From the NCBI GenBank assembly GCA_017542305.1, contig JAFXXK010000025.1, positions 32,415 through 96,414 on the forward strand: 64,000 nt of DNA, written 5' to 3'. Positions 45,963-55,411 of the stretch are shown in pieces. Made by a program: the position numbers and the translations under genes. The stretch is from a bacterium (GTDB taxonomy: Bacteria; Cyanobacteriota; Vampirovibrionia; Gastranaerophilales; Gastranaerophilaceae). Positions within the stretch are counted from its first letter, which is position 1; each line of letters starts with the position of its first letter. Under the pieces are notes generated by a model that was given only the letters and a program-made list of their open reading frames with translations, did no database searches and was not told the origin of the DNA.

Positions 45963-48900
45963 TTAATCTTGATAAGGAGTAGACCAATATGTATTATTAC
46001 TCCAATAATCATTAACCGGTACATAGCAGGCTCTTAATGCATTTAAATCATCTTGATTTGTACAGTTATTAATTGCATCCATTGCACTTGAGTAGTCTGT
46101 ATGATTACCAAGCCAAGCAACTACCTGCTGAACTATTGAGTTATCTGTTGCAAATTTTGTATCGCTTACAAGATTGTCATATATCAAATCTTGATGCCAT
46201 ACCTTATAACCAGGATCCTGATATTGAGTACTAATTTTTTCTACGGTGCCGCCATCTTCGGCAAAGTAATTTTTAACTGTAAGATATCTGGCAGAATTTC
46301 TTTCATCTTCATCCGTACTGAAAAACATTCTGTAATCATCTGTTTCATGGTTATAATTATATCCGGCAATAATTAAGTCATTACCGATTTGATAATCAGT
46401 AATATCTTTATCGTCATCTCTTGTAACACTTACATCAAAGAATAATCTGAAGTAACTAATGTCAGAACCTATCGTAAGTGCATCATTATCAGTATTCCCG
46501 ATTTGTTCGTTTATGGTAACGTTACCCATAAACGGTTCATACCAGTAGCTGTCGCTAGCTGTTGTACCCTGAACAAAGAAGGAATTACCAAGTGAATACA
46601 TTCCGTAGTTTTCTACGTCAAATTGTTCTCCGTCTTCTAATTCTGCCATATCAACATACTGTGCAATTTCAGAAAGTTTATAAGATTCATTACTACCGGA
46701 ATTATTGAATTTTATTGTAACTTTATCGTCAATATTTGCATAATAACTACCTGTTACTTCATCATATGTAGAATCGTCAATGTCTAGAATATTACCGTCT
46801 TCGTATGCCGCTTTACCGTTTATTCTGATGCCTTCACCTATCAAATTACCATTGTTATCCATTGCATGAACCACTATATAACCTGATTCAACATAACCAT
46901 CATCGTTATAAGTATTGTAGTTATCATAATGCGTGAATACAACCTGCTGCATATTCTCATAGTAATGAGTACTGCCGCTGGAATTTGTAAACTGTATATC
47001 TGTTGAAGACGCGTCCATTATTCCGTCAATGGTTACTTGTGCATCTTTAGAAACATAGAAAATTTTTTTGTCACCGGTTAATGTAACGGTACTGTTTCCG
47101 CCTTGCAGATATATATTGTCATAACCGTTTGAATTTATTATGTTTGTAGATTTTTCACTGCCGTTACTGTACCCTGTGGCTATGAAATTATAACCTGTAC
47201 CTGTTGTAATTGTATTTTGAGTTTTTCCAAATGAATAAATAGAGTTATAATTTCCGTTACCTGCGGTAATTGTTACCGTATTGTCTGTGGTTGCATATAT
47301 ATTATTACCATTTCCATTACCAAGAGTAACATTTACAGCACCTTTGGTATATACCTCTATATCATTATCATATCCGTTTCCAACGGTAACATTTGCATTA
47401 TTGTTTGTAGATATATTTATGTAATTAGAATTTCCGTTACCGGCTTTAGCCGTAACATTTCCGTTAATATATTGGGGGTTATCATAATTAAAATAATTCC
47501 CTGAAATATTTATTGAATTATAATTGCCGTTACCAACTTCAATATTATGGTTTCCGTCTTTTGTTATAACAACTTCATTATAATCTGAATTTCCAAGTTT
47601 TACGGTATAGTTTGCATTATCCTTCTTGGCGACTACAACATTAGTTACAGTTGCTGACTTGTTGGTATAACTTTTGTCCTTTGCGGTTAAATAAGTTACA
47701 ACAGGAGCTTTTTGCGTCATATAATTTTCAACATTACCATAACCCCATGAACCGATATATGAACCGGACCCTGCATAAAACATTAATGGACTGTAATTGT
47801 GATTTTCGTTTTTATAATAGTCTTTTACCGTAAATGTTTCGCCGTTAGTTAGTTTTATAATAAGGTCATCACCTTTTTGCTCACTTAATATATACTTTCT
47901 TGTTCCGCCATCTCTAAATAACAGATTTGGATTACTCTGAACATCAAGCATTACAGTATTCATGTATCCGCCGGAGCCGTAATATTGGTATGATTTTAAA
48001 TATGTACCATCTTCACTATAGGATGGAGTATTGTATCCGCCGGAGCCGCCATATCCACCGGAACCGCCATATCCACCGGAACCGATGTATCCTCCGGAGC
48101 CGATGTATCCACCGGAACCGCCATATCCACCGGAACCGCCATAACCGCCGGAGCCGATGTATCCGCCGGAGCCGCCATAACCTCCGGAGCCGTTATATAT
48201 CCATCCGTAACATAAACCTACACCCTCAACAGTATCACTGCCGGAATTGTTGTCGAGTTTTATATTTACCTCTGCATTGTTTAATATGATAGTATCGTTA
48301 CCTTTTCCGCCATCAACAGTTGGCATATTTGTATAATGATAGTTATCCACGTATCCGTTGATTTTAATTACATCATCACCTGCTAACGAATTTATTTTGG
48401 TATCCCAATCATAATGACCGTTAACAACTATTTCATCGGGTTTTGATGTACCTGTATAAGTATTGTTACTTGCAGGGGAGTTATAGGTAATCTTGTTCTT
48501 TGGAAGCAAAGAATCTGTTCTTACTTTTGTTTTACCTATTGTTACCCATTGTGCGGAATGGTTACCTTTTGCATAATCTTTTAATATAACAGTGTTTTTA
48601 CCGTTTTTGCCTGTTATAATTACATTATTTCCGGAATATTTAGCGGATAAAGTTTTTTTAGTTTCTTTAGAAAATACCAGAGTATCAATGCCGCCGCCGC
48701 TTATAACGGTGTCTTTGCCGTCGCCTTTGTCAAAATAAATTGTATTTGACCCTTTGCCGCCATTGATTTGGTCATTTCCTTTGCCGCCATATATTTTATC
48801 GTTGCCGCTTTCGCCATACAATTTGTCGTTACCATTGTAACCGTATATTGTATCGTTTCCGTTGCCGCCTTTTATTGTGTCAACTTTTGTTCCACCGTAA

Positions 48901-49091
48901 ATCTTGTCATTGCCGTCCTGACCGTTTAATTTATTTTTATATTTGCTCTTTTTAAAATTGATAATATCATTACCTTTGCCGGCATTAACTGTCAGGGTAT
49001 TTGTCCAGCCTTTTTTGTTAATCCAAGTGATTTTATCAGTCTTGCTTGTTCCTGTAATTTTTTTCTTTTTCGGTGTAAATTTCGTTGCCAT
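45963..49091 (-). CDS. Large RTX-like repeat protein 2 with GSGGY array (1042 aa)
   Basis: The N-terminus MATKFTPKK...GT...D.I.W and the C-terminal cap (IVQQVVAWL...DY) match RTX protein 1. RTX nonapeptides (GGNGNDTIYG, GESGNDKIYG, GGKGNDQING) cover about residues 55-115. Nine perfect-length GSGGYx hexapeptides follow near residues 300-354, with two isolated echoes later. The central third has repeats of the kind V-x-x-G-N-x-N-x-N-x-I (about 500-660), resembling a beta-helix ladder. There is no signal peptide. AAGGGG lies upstream of the ATG. Type I export is inferred from the repeats; no transporter is in the window. Confidence 0.85.
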   Translation of the reverse strand: MATKFTPKKKKITGTSKTDKITWINKKGWTNTLTVNAGKGNDIINFKKSKYKNKLNGQDGNDKIYGGTKVDTIKGGNGNDTIYGYNGNDKLYGESGNDKIYGGKGNDQINGGKGSNTIYFDKGDGKDTVISGGGIDTLVFSKETKKTLSAKYSGNNVIITGKNGKNTVILKDYAKGNHSAQWVTIGKTKVRTDSLLPKNKITYNSPASNNTYTGTSKPDEIVVNGHYDWDTKINSLAGDDVIKINGYVDNYHYTNMPTVDGGKGNDTIILNNAEVNIKLDNNSGSDTVEGVGLCYGWIYNGSGGYGGSGGYIGSGGYGGSGGYGGSGGYIGSGGYIGSGGYGGSGGYGGSGGYNTPSYSEDGTYLKSYQYYGSGGYMNTVMLDVQSNPNLLFRDGGTRKYILSEQKGDDLIIKLTNGETFTVKDYYKNENHNYSPLMFYAGSGSYIGSWGYGNVENYMTQKAPVVTYLTAKDKSYTNKSATVTNVVVAKKDNANYTVKLGNSDYNEVVITKDGNHNIEVGNGNYNSINISGNYFNYDNPQYINGNVTAKAGNGNSNYINISTNNNANVTVGNGYDNDIEVYTKGAVNVTLGNGNGNNIYATTDNTVTITAGNGNYNSIYSFGKTQNTITTGTGYNFIATGYSNGSEKSTNIINSNGYDNIYLQGGNSTVTLTGDKKIFYVSKDAQVTIDGIMDASSTDIQFTNSSGSTHYYENMQQVVFTHYDNYNTYNDDGYVESGYIVVHAMDNNGNLIGEGIRINGKAAYEDGNILDIDDSTYDEVTGSYYANIDDKVTIKFNNSGSNESYKLSEIAQYVDMAELEDGEQFDVENYGMYSLGNSFFVQGTTASDSYWYEPFMGNVTINEQIGNTDNDALTIGSDISYFRLFFDVSVTRDDDKDITDYQIGNDLIIAGYNYNHETDDYRMFFSTDEDERNSARYLTVKNYFAEDGGTVEKISTQYQDPGYKVWHQDLIYDNLVSDTKFATDNSIVQQVVAWLGNHTDYSSAMDAINNCTNQDDLNALRACYVPVNDYWSNNTYWSTPYQD
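48030..48191 (-). repeat. 18-bp tandem array coding nine GSGGYx units
   Basis: Nine tandem 18-bp units (162 bp) encode GSGGY plus G, I or N. The units differ by synonymous changes (for example TCC/TCA-like and GGT/GGC/GGA choices), so the array is old enough to have diverged but keeps its protein period. Confidence 0.9.
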
Positions 49092-49221
49092 AAATTTTTT
49101 CCCCTTTTAATTTTTAAAATATTTTTTCTTGCATTTTATAACAAACATACTTCGTTTGCAATTTTTATTAGTGATTTTTAAAGAATTGCTAAAAAGATTT
49201 TTTTATGCAAAAATATCGTGT

Positions 49222-52077
49222 ATGGGGAATGGTAAAACTTTAATCTTAATAGACGGACATGCACTTGCTTTCAGAGAATATTATGCTCTGGAAAGAACCG
49301 CAATGTCCACTACCGATGGGCAGCCGACCTGGGCGGTTTACGGATTTTTTCATGCAATATTCGACCTTTTAAAAAACCAAAAGATTAAAACCGATGCCAT
49401 TGCCGTTGCTTTTGACGTAAGCCACAGGACTTTCAGGGTTGAAAAATACGAAAATTATAAGTCTAATCGTGAACAAATGCCTGATACTATGCGTTCTCAG
49501 ATGGATTTGATTTATGAAGGTTTAAGAGCTTTTAGTATTCCGATTTATACAAAAGAGGGGTTTGAAGCCGATGATGTTATCGGGACGATTTCCAAAAAAG
49601 CCTGTGATTTGGGACATAATGTTCTTATCTTGACAGGGGATCAGGACGCATTTCAGCTTATCGATAAAAACGGATGCATAAAAGTTATTATCCCGACAAA
49701 AGGCGAATTAAAAGAATATGACTGGAACGGGGTTTACGGCAAACTGGGTGTTTATCCCGATCAAATCATAGATTACAAAGCCCTAAGAGGTGATACTTCA
49801 GACTGTATTCCGGGTATCAGAGGGATAGGTGAAAAGACCGCACAAGCCTTGTTGCAGGAGTTCGGACATCTCGATAACGTTTTTGAAAATGCCGATAGTA
49901 TTAAAGGAAATTCCGTAAGAGAAAAAATCAAAAACGGGGTTGAAGATGCAAAATTAAGTTATTATCTTGCAACAATTATCAGAGATTTGGATGTGGATTT
50001 TGATTTTGAACAAACTAAGGTGGAAGTTCCCGATATTACTTCCGTAACCGAATTCTTAAAATCAATGCAGTTTTATAAATTCCTCAAAAATATAAATACC
50101 ATTATGGGATATTTTAACGGAAATACCGAGGTTACGGAGCAGGCGGAATCAGCTGTCGCTGCAATTCCGCAAAATAATAATGAGCCGCAGCTCCAGCTCG
50201 GACTGTTTTCACAGAATGTTCAGGCGGAAATGAATAAAAGCAGTAATTTTTCACACAGTACAAGGCTGATTACAGATATGGAGGATTTTGAAAACTTATG
50301 CCAAACGCTGCAAAATCAGTCGATTTTTGCGCTGAATGTAAAATATGAGTTTATCAATGCGGTTGAAAATGATATTAAGGGGATTTCTGTTGCGTATAAA
50401 TCGGGGTTTGAGTTTAAAGACGGTAAAATCAGCGATGGCGAGGGTGAAATTCAGGCTTTTTATATTCCCTTAAAACATTCAGCATTAACAAAAATTCTGC
50501 CCAAAGATATTGTATTGAACAGATTAAAACCCATACTTGAAAATGAAAATATAAAGAAAACGGTTTTTGATGTAAAAGATTTGTATAACGTTTTGAGAAA
50601 TGAGGGTATAAGCCTTGCCGGAGTTGTTTTTGATATTCAGCTTGCAAGTTATATCTCAAATCCCGCAAGAAAACACGATCTGGATATTCAGTCAATAGAA
50701 AATCTGAATTATGCCGTCAGCCGTTATGCCGAACCCGAAGATATCAAAAAACTTAAAATTAAAATTGAAGATATTAATATAAATACGGTGTCCGATGCGG
50801 TTTGTGATGAAAGTGCGGTGACGCTTGAGCTTACAAATTACTGGAATAAAAAATTAAACGAAAAAGAACATAAACTCCAAAAGGAGCTTGAACTTCCGAC
50901 TGCAGAAGTTTTGGCACAAATGGAATATAACGGGGTTTCAATTGATACCGGATATCTGAATGAGCTTTCAGAATCCATCAACCGAAAAATCCATAAAATT
51001 GAGCAGGAAATCTATAATCTTGCTGACTGCGGCTTTAACCTTAATTCCCCCAAACAGGTCGGCGAAATTCTGTTCGATAAATTGGGACTAAAAACCAAAA
51101 AGAAAAAGAAATCTACAAGTGCAGAAGTTCTGGAAGAATTGGCGGAAGAACACGAAATTGCAAGATTAATACTTGAATACAGAAAATATGCAAAACTCAA
51201 ATCGACTTATACCGATGCTCTGCCTGAGCTCGTCAGCAAAAAAGACAACAGAATTCACACTTCTTATAATCAGACAATAACAGCTACAGGCAGGCTGTCC
51301 TCATCTAATCCGAATTTGCAGAACATTCCAGCAAGAACAGAGGAGGGAAACAAAATCCGTGCGGCATTTGTTCCCGAAAATAAAGACGACTGCGTAATTC
51401 TGTCGGCGGATTATTCGCAAATCGAACTTAGGTTATTTGCTCACATCTCGGAGGACAAGCATTTGATGGAGGCATTTAATAACGATATTGATATCCATAC
51501 GCTGACTGCTTCAAAAGTTTTCGGAGTACCGATAGAAGAAGTAACAAAAGATATGCGCTATAAGTCAAAAGCGGTAAACTTCGGTATAATTTACGGTCAG
51601 AGTAAATACGGTCTTGCCAAATCCCTCGGAATTACAAATGAGGAGGCTGACGAATTTATTGAAAAGTATTATGAAACATATCCGAATATCCTGTTATATA
51701 TGACTTCCGTAGTTGATATGGCAATGAAAAACGGTTATGCCGAAACAGTATTCGGGCGCAGAAGATACTTGCCGGAACTCTCAAGTCCGAATATGATGAT
51801 AAGAGAATTTGCAAAGCGTGCGGCAATTAATCAGCCTATACAGGGTACCGCTGCCGATTTGATGAAATATGCTATGATAGAGTGTTATAATCAGTTTAAA
51901 AAACACAATATCAGGTCTAAAATGATTTTACAGGTTCATGATGAAATCGTTATAGAAACATATAAAGACGAACTTGAAGAAGTAAAAACAATAGTTAAAG
52001 CGGCTATGGAATTAAATCAGCCTCTCAGAGTTCCGCTGAAAATAGATATAAATACAGGTGAAACATGGAAAGAATAG
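49222..52077 (+). CDS. polA: DNA polymerase I
   Basis: The N-terminal 5'-3' nuclease (about residues 1-290) has LIDGHALAFR, TGDQDAFQL and the H3TH segment GDTSDCIPGIRGIGEKTA. The middle domain keeps the 3'-5' exonuclease fold but its Exo I acidic pair is gone (IFALNVKYEF where D-x-E is expected), so proofreading is probably lost. The polymerase has motif A DYSQIELRLFAH, motif B RYKSKAVNFGIIYGQS and motif C VHDEIV. I chose ATG 49222 (MGNGKTLILIDG, 951 aa); the extension to 49129 is not family-like. No SD is visible. Confidence 0.95.
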   Translation: MGNGKTLILIDGHALAFREYYALERTAMSTTDGQPTWAVYGFFHAIFDLLKNQKIKTDAIAVAFDVSHRTFRVEKYENYKSNREQMPDTMRSQMDLIYEGLRAFSIPIYTKEGFEADDVIGTISKKACDLGHNVLILTGDQDAFQLIDKNGCIKVIIPTKGELKEYDWNGVYGKLGVYPDQIIDYKALRGDTSDCIPGIRGIGEKTAQALLQEFGHLDNVFENADSIKGNSVREKIKNGVEDAKLSYYLATIIRDLDVDFDFEQTKVEVPDITSVTEFLKSMQFYKFLKNINTIMGYFNGNTEVTEQAESAVAAIPQNNNEPQLQLGLFSQNVQAEMNKSSNFSHSTRLITDMEDFENLCQTLQNQSIFALNVKYEFINAVENDIKGISVAYKSGFEFKDGKISDGEGEIQAFYIPLKHSALTKILPKDIVLNRLKPILENENIKKTVFDVKDLYNVLRNEGISLAGVVFDIQLASYISNPARKHDLDIQSIENLNYAVSRYAEPEDIKKLKIKIEDININTVSDAVCDESAVTLELTNYWNKKLNEKEHKLQKELELPTAEVLAQMEYNGVSIDTGYLNELSESINRKIHKIEQEIYNLADCGFNLNSPKQVGEILFDKLGLKTKKKKKSTSAEVLEELAEEHEIARLILEYRKYAKLKSTYTDALPELVSKKDNRIHTSYNQTITATGRLSSSNPNLQNIPARTEEGNKIRAAFVPENKDDCVILSADYSQIELRLFAHISEDKHLMEAFNNDIDIHTLTASKVFGVPIEEVTKDMRYKSKAVNFGIIYGQSKYGLAKSLGITNEEADEFIEKYYETYPNILLYMTSVVDMAMKNGYAETVFGRRRYLPELSSPNMMIREFAKRAAINQPIQGTAADLMKYAMIECYNQFKKHNIRSKMILQVHDEIVIETYKDELEEVKTIVKAAMELNQPLRVPLKIDINTGETWKE

Positions 52078-52475
52078 TTAAAATATTTTCAATTATAATT
52101 TTGTTTTTGGGTTTTATGAGTCCTGCTATGGCAGACGATATAGGAATGCTGACAACACCGACTAATGTTTCGTTTGAAGATTGCACAAAATCGTATAATA
52201 TTCCGGCGGATAAACTTTATTTTCTTACGTTGAATAGCATTACCGCAAACCGTTTTGAAACAAAAGAGCTTCAGTCCAAAACAGGCTATATATTATTCAA
52301 AGCTGCCGGAAAAGAATTTCTTGCAACGGTAGCTTATTACGGACCAAATAAAAGTATTCTGAAAATTACTCCGGCTAATAACAATTATTATTTCGCTCCG
52401 GGTATTGTATTAAATATTTTCAGATATATTGATTTGTACATGGATGAACAAATAACCGAAATTCCGAAATATTAA
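52065..52475 (+). CDS. Small exported protein of unknown function (136 aa)
   Basis: A signal peptide (about residues 1-23, ending AMAD) precedes a small beta-rich domain of about 110 residues. The start overlaps the last 13 nt of polA, with AGGTG just upstream, so it is translationally coupled to polA. Two cysteines are absent except one in the mature part (Cys near 39). Family not recognised. Confidence 0.65.
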   Translation: MERIVKIFSIIILFLGFMSPAMADDIGMLTTPTNVSFEDCTKSYNIPADKLYFLTLNSITANRFETKELQSKTGYILFKAAGKEFLATVAYYGPNKSILKITPANNNYYFAPGIVLNIFRYIDLYMDEQITEIPKY

Positions 52476-52574
52476 TATTAACATTTTGTAACAACTTTTT
52501 TAAATAATTAAAGTTTTTGATTATCAATGCCGATTAGTAATATGTAATCAGAAACTTAAAAGGAGTTACATATA

Positions 52575-52730
52575 ATGCTTAAAAAGATTTCATCCCCATC
52601 GTCAAATATTTGTGACAGTGTGGAATTCATATTAAGAGGAGCGAGAAAACGCCGTTCAATGGCGATTCAGTCTGCTCGGAGTATTTCGTCCGAGTCAGGA
52701 ATTAAGACAACTTTTGCGGTCGTTAAATAG
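52575..52730 (+). CDS. Short basic protein (51 aa) from a structured transcript
   Basis: An ATG with a textbook SD (AAAAGGAGTTACATATA) opens a 51-codon frame. The product is basic and Ser/Arg-rich (GARKRRSMAIQSARSI). Possible promoter elements are TTGATT (52517) and TATGTA (52541). The coding part includes a 6-bp hairpin, and the 3' side is strongly folded before a terminator. Whether the RNA, the peptide or both are functional is open. Family not recognised. Confidence 0.5.
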   Translation: MLKKISSPSSNICDSVEFILRGARKRRSMAIQSARSISSESGIKTTFAVVK

Positions 52731-52840
52731 AGAGTAACGCAAAAGATTTTACAAGTCTCGCTGAGAAAGAGACTCATACTAAAGATAATAAGAAGAGAGC
52801 GTTTAATAATCACCGGCTTATATAAGCCGGTTTTATTTTG
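52711..52840 (+). terminator. Structured 3' region and intrinsic terminator of the small gene
   Basis: CTTTTGCG (52711-52718) pairs with CGCAAAAG (52738-52745), AGTCTC (52754-52759) with GAGACT (52769-52774), and ACCGGCTTA (52812-52820) with TAAGCCGGT (52823-52831) before TTTATTTTG. The last is a rho-independent terminator. Confidence 0.75.
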
Positions 52841-52906
52841 CCTGCGGGTTTTTATTGCAAGATAATTAGATTTATAATATAATGGTGGTAATTCGGATAT
52901 TTTATT

Positions 52907-54076
52907 ATGAGTGAACTTTTAAAAAAACTTACAGGTAAAAATATTAATGAAGCAGAAGAAGCTGCAAACCATTTAATCAATGATTGTGATGTGGACTTGT
53001 TCAAAGAACTTGTTTCTCAGGAAAATTTTCTGTTTGATTTTATCAAACAAAATGTTGCGCAGCGGATTTATAATGCTTGTAACGAAGAAAATTACCGTAA
53101 TTTGATACCGTTTTTGAAATATTATTCTCCGTCTTATGATGAGGCTGTAATTGCCGTACTTTCAAAATATGCCGACGAAGATTTGACGGATGAAATGCTT
53201 GAATTATTTGAAACCGGAACAGATAATGAAAAATGTTATTGCGCAAAATTTTTCTCATATATTCAGGATTCTTTGGCATTGGATTTATTAAGAGAAAACT
53301 CATATACGGATAATGATAGTCTGAATGCTAATTGTGCAGCTACTTTGGGAATTTTGAAAGATATCCAGTCATACGAAGAAGCCCTGAAAAAGCTTGACAG
53401 TGATGATGAATTTGATAAACTGTCCGCCGTAAAATTCCTTGTAATATACGGTAATCGTGAGGCTTTGGAGAAAATTATCGGTACAATGAAAACTTCTACA
53501 ATGTCGGAAAATATTGCAGGATATATTCCGTATTTGGTTGAATTACCTGAGTTGATTAATCAGGATTACAGAAACGGAATCCTTGTATTTAACAATATTA
53601 TCAACGGATTGGGTGAAATATTAGGATTGTACGAGGTTATAAACTTCGAAATGTTTAATATTTTTGAAGAGATGCTTGCCCGTCAGGCAGATAGTGCGTT
53701 AGCGGTTTTGCTGCTGAATGCCTGTGAAAAATTTAATATTCTCACCGAAAATGATGAGTATATGTTTGATGAAGATAAAAATACTCAGGCTGAAATAAAA
53801 GATATTAAAAAACTTCTCGGCAGAGTTAATAAAAACCAGCTTAAGCAGCTGCTGCCGCAGGAATTGAAAGAAGACAGCCCGTTTGTGTATACGGCATTGG
53901 AGCTTACCGATAACATTGAAGCCGTAAAAGAACTTTTAAGATGCAATAATCAAACCTTAATACTTAAAACCGCAGAAACACTTAAGAAACTTAACGCTTT
54001 TGACGATACCGCAAGAACGGTTGCACTTTTAAAAATTACTGATGATAACATAAAATCGATTTTAAGAGCTTTGTAA
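52907..54076 (+). CDS. Helical-repeat (HEAT-like) protein
   Basis: The 389-residue protein is all-helical, with repeated L-x-x-L and A-x-x-L-G/L-I-Y-G patterns (for example NCAATLGILKD and SAVKFLVIYGNREAL) like degenerate HEAT repeats. No signal peptide or catalytic motif is visible. No SD is clear at ATG 52907. It is convergent with the metallophosphoesterase, 2 nt away. A protein-binding scaffold is the best guess. Confidence 0.6.
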   Translation: MSELLKKLTGKNINEAEEAANHLINDCDVDLFKELVSQENFLFDFIKQNVAQRIYNACNEENYRNLIPFLKYYSPSYDEAVIAVLSKYADEDLTDEMLELFETGTDNEKCYCAKFFSYIQDSLALDLLRENSYTDNDSLNANCAATLGILKDIQSYEEALKKLDSDDEFDKLSAVKFLVIYGNREALEKIIGTMKTSTMSENIAGYIPYLVELPELINQDYRNGILVFNNIINGLGEILGLYEVINFEMFNIFEEMLARQADSALAVLLLNACEKFNILTENDEYMFDEDKNTQAEIKDIKKLLGRVNKNQLKQLLPQELKEDSPFVYTALELTDNIEAVKELLRCNNQTLILKTAETLKKLNAFDDTARTVALLKITDDNIKSILRAL

Positions 54077-54078
54077 AA

Positions 54079-54864
54079 TTATTTATTAAATTCAATTACA
54101 ACAAATTCGGGCAGGCAGTTAAATCTGACGGGTAGGATACTATTTCCCAAGCCTCTTGATGTATATAAAGTTTTTCCGTTTTCTTTAATTATCCCGTACA
54201 GATAACGTGTACCGTATTTTGACGGAATGTATTTTGGCGGTCTGCCCGGAAAAACGACCTGTCCTCCGTGCAAGTGTCCTGCAATGGTAAGTGTTACATA
54301 TTCGGGAACAAGCGGAAAAACATCAGGGGTATGAGATAGTACGATAACATTCCTTCCTATGCCTTTCAAAGCTTTTTCTACATCAGGATTTCCCGTCTGC
54401 ATATCTTCTACTCCTGCAATTGACAGTTTCCCAAAAGCAATATTTTCATTTTCAAGTACGATTATACCGTTTGCCTTTAAGGCTTTTATTATTCTGTATT
54501 TGCCCTGCCAGCCGTCATGATTTCCCATAACGGTTACAACACCGTATTTTGATTTGAGGTTTTTGAGTTCGGCAGCTATATCCTCTATCGGCATAGTAAA
54601 ATTACCGTCATGACCGTTTACATAATCTCCGCCAAGCAGTATTAAATCAGGATTTTGTGCATTTATTCTCTTTACGATTTTTTTTAGCCTGTATCTTTCA
54701 TAGGGTTTTATGTGGAAATCGGATGCATATACTATTTTTAACCCTGCAAGGTCTGCATTTTTAAATTTGAGATGTTTAACGGTTAAAATGTTCGGTTCAA
54801 TAATCACCGCCCATATCCCTAATATTATGAATACTAAAATAATAAATATTGAAAAATATTTCAT
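54079..54864 (-). CDS. Membrane-anchored metallophosphoesterase, YkuE-like
   Basis: An N-terminal helix (4-24) is followed by IEPNILTVKHLKF, almost the same phrase as in the 17074 paralogue. Metal motifs are SDFHI (Asp49, His51), GGDYVNG, GNHDGW, LSHTPDV and AGHLHGGQ. The family removes phosphate or splits diphosphate bonds in lipid-related substrates. ATG 54864 is preferred to 54999 because TACAAT ends 6 nt before it. It is divergent from aroK across only 40 nt. Confidence 0.88.
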   Translation of the reverse strand: MKYFSIFIILVFIILGIWAVIIEPNILTVKHLKFKNADLAGLKIVYASDFHIKPYERYRLKKIVKRINAQNPDLILLGGDYVNGHDGNFTMPIEDIAAELKNLKSKYGVVTVMGNHDGWQGKYRIIKALKANGIIVLENENIAFGKLSIAGVEDMQTGNPDVEKALKGIGRNVIVLSHTPDVFPLVPEYVTLTIAGHLHGGQVVFPGRPPKYIPSKYGTRYLYGIIKENGKTLYTSRGLGNSILPVRFNCLPEFVVIEFNK

Positions 54865-54904
54865 AATTCTATTGTATAACAAATATTTGTTGTAAAATTT
54901 AATT
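54865..54904. promoter_or_regulatory. Compact divergent promoter with central palindrome
   Basis: The 40 nt between the two starts contain a -10-like TAAAAT (54893-54898) for aroK and TACAAT (complement of 54871-54876) for the phosphoesterase, each 6 nt from its ATG. Between them lies a perfect 14-bp palindrome AACAAATATTTGTT (54878-54891), a candidate operator for both. Confidence 0.55.
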
Positions 54905-55411
54905 ATGAAGAAGAATATAGCTTTAGTTGGAATGATGGGGTGTGGCAAAACGACTGTTGCAAAAGAGTTAAACAAGCTTTTGCCGGAAATGGCATGCATT
55001 GATGCCGATGATGAAATCGAAAAATCAGCAGGGAAAAAAATTTCCGAAATTTTCCTGAAATTTGGGGAAGCCCATTTCAGAATGTTGGAAAGTGAAAAAA
55101 TTAAAAAAATATTTGCTGCCGATAATCAGATTATATCATTGGGCGGAGGTGCATTTGAAAGTGAAGTAAACAGAAAACTGATACTTGAAAATGCCGATGT
55201 TATATACCTAAAAACCTCTGCGGAAGAAATTCATAAAAGGATAAAAAATGAATTTCACCGACCTTTGTTAGCTAAGAATTTTTCCGTAGATAGAATTTCT
55301 GATATAATGACAAAGAGAGAACCGAATTATCAAAAAGCAGATTATACAATTATTACGGACAACAAAACACCGGAAGAAATCTCAAAAGAAATTATAGGAG
55401 TTTTAGAATGA
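54905..55411 (+). CDS. aroK: Shikimate kinase
   Basis: This enzyme phosphorylates shikimate in the aromatic amino acid pathway. The P-loop GMMGCGKTT is at residues 9-17, DADDEIEKSAG gives the shikimate/Mg aspartates, and the IISLGGGAFES glycine-rich loop follows. The lid arginine is in EFHRPLL. At 168 residues it is full length. The ATG has no SD and is probably leaderless. It overlaps aroB by 4 nt (ATGA). Confidence 0.95.
   Translation: MKKNIALVGMMGCGKTTVAKELNKLLPEMACIDADDEIEKSAGKKISEIFLKFGEAHFRMLESEKIKKIFAADNQIISLGGGAFESEVNRKLILENADVIYLKTSAEEIHKRIKNEFHRPLLAKNFSVDRISDIMTKREPNYQKADYTIITDNKTPEEISKEIIGVLE

Noticed and set aside
47927..48289. Plus-strand open frame of 120 codons rich in Arg, His and Ile
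   Set aside because: It is the antisense shadow of the GSGGYx repeat array in RTX protein 2; it has no SD or promoter and its residue bias follows from the repeat.
45963..49091. CRISPR-like array at the regular 18-bp repeats
   Set aside because: The repeats are contiguous without spacers, lie in frame in a gene and encode a hexapeptide.
52575..52840. Possible RNase P or 6S RNA
   Set aside because: None of the conserved RNase P core sequences is present and the RNA is not one long bulged hairpin as in 6S RNA.
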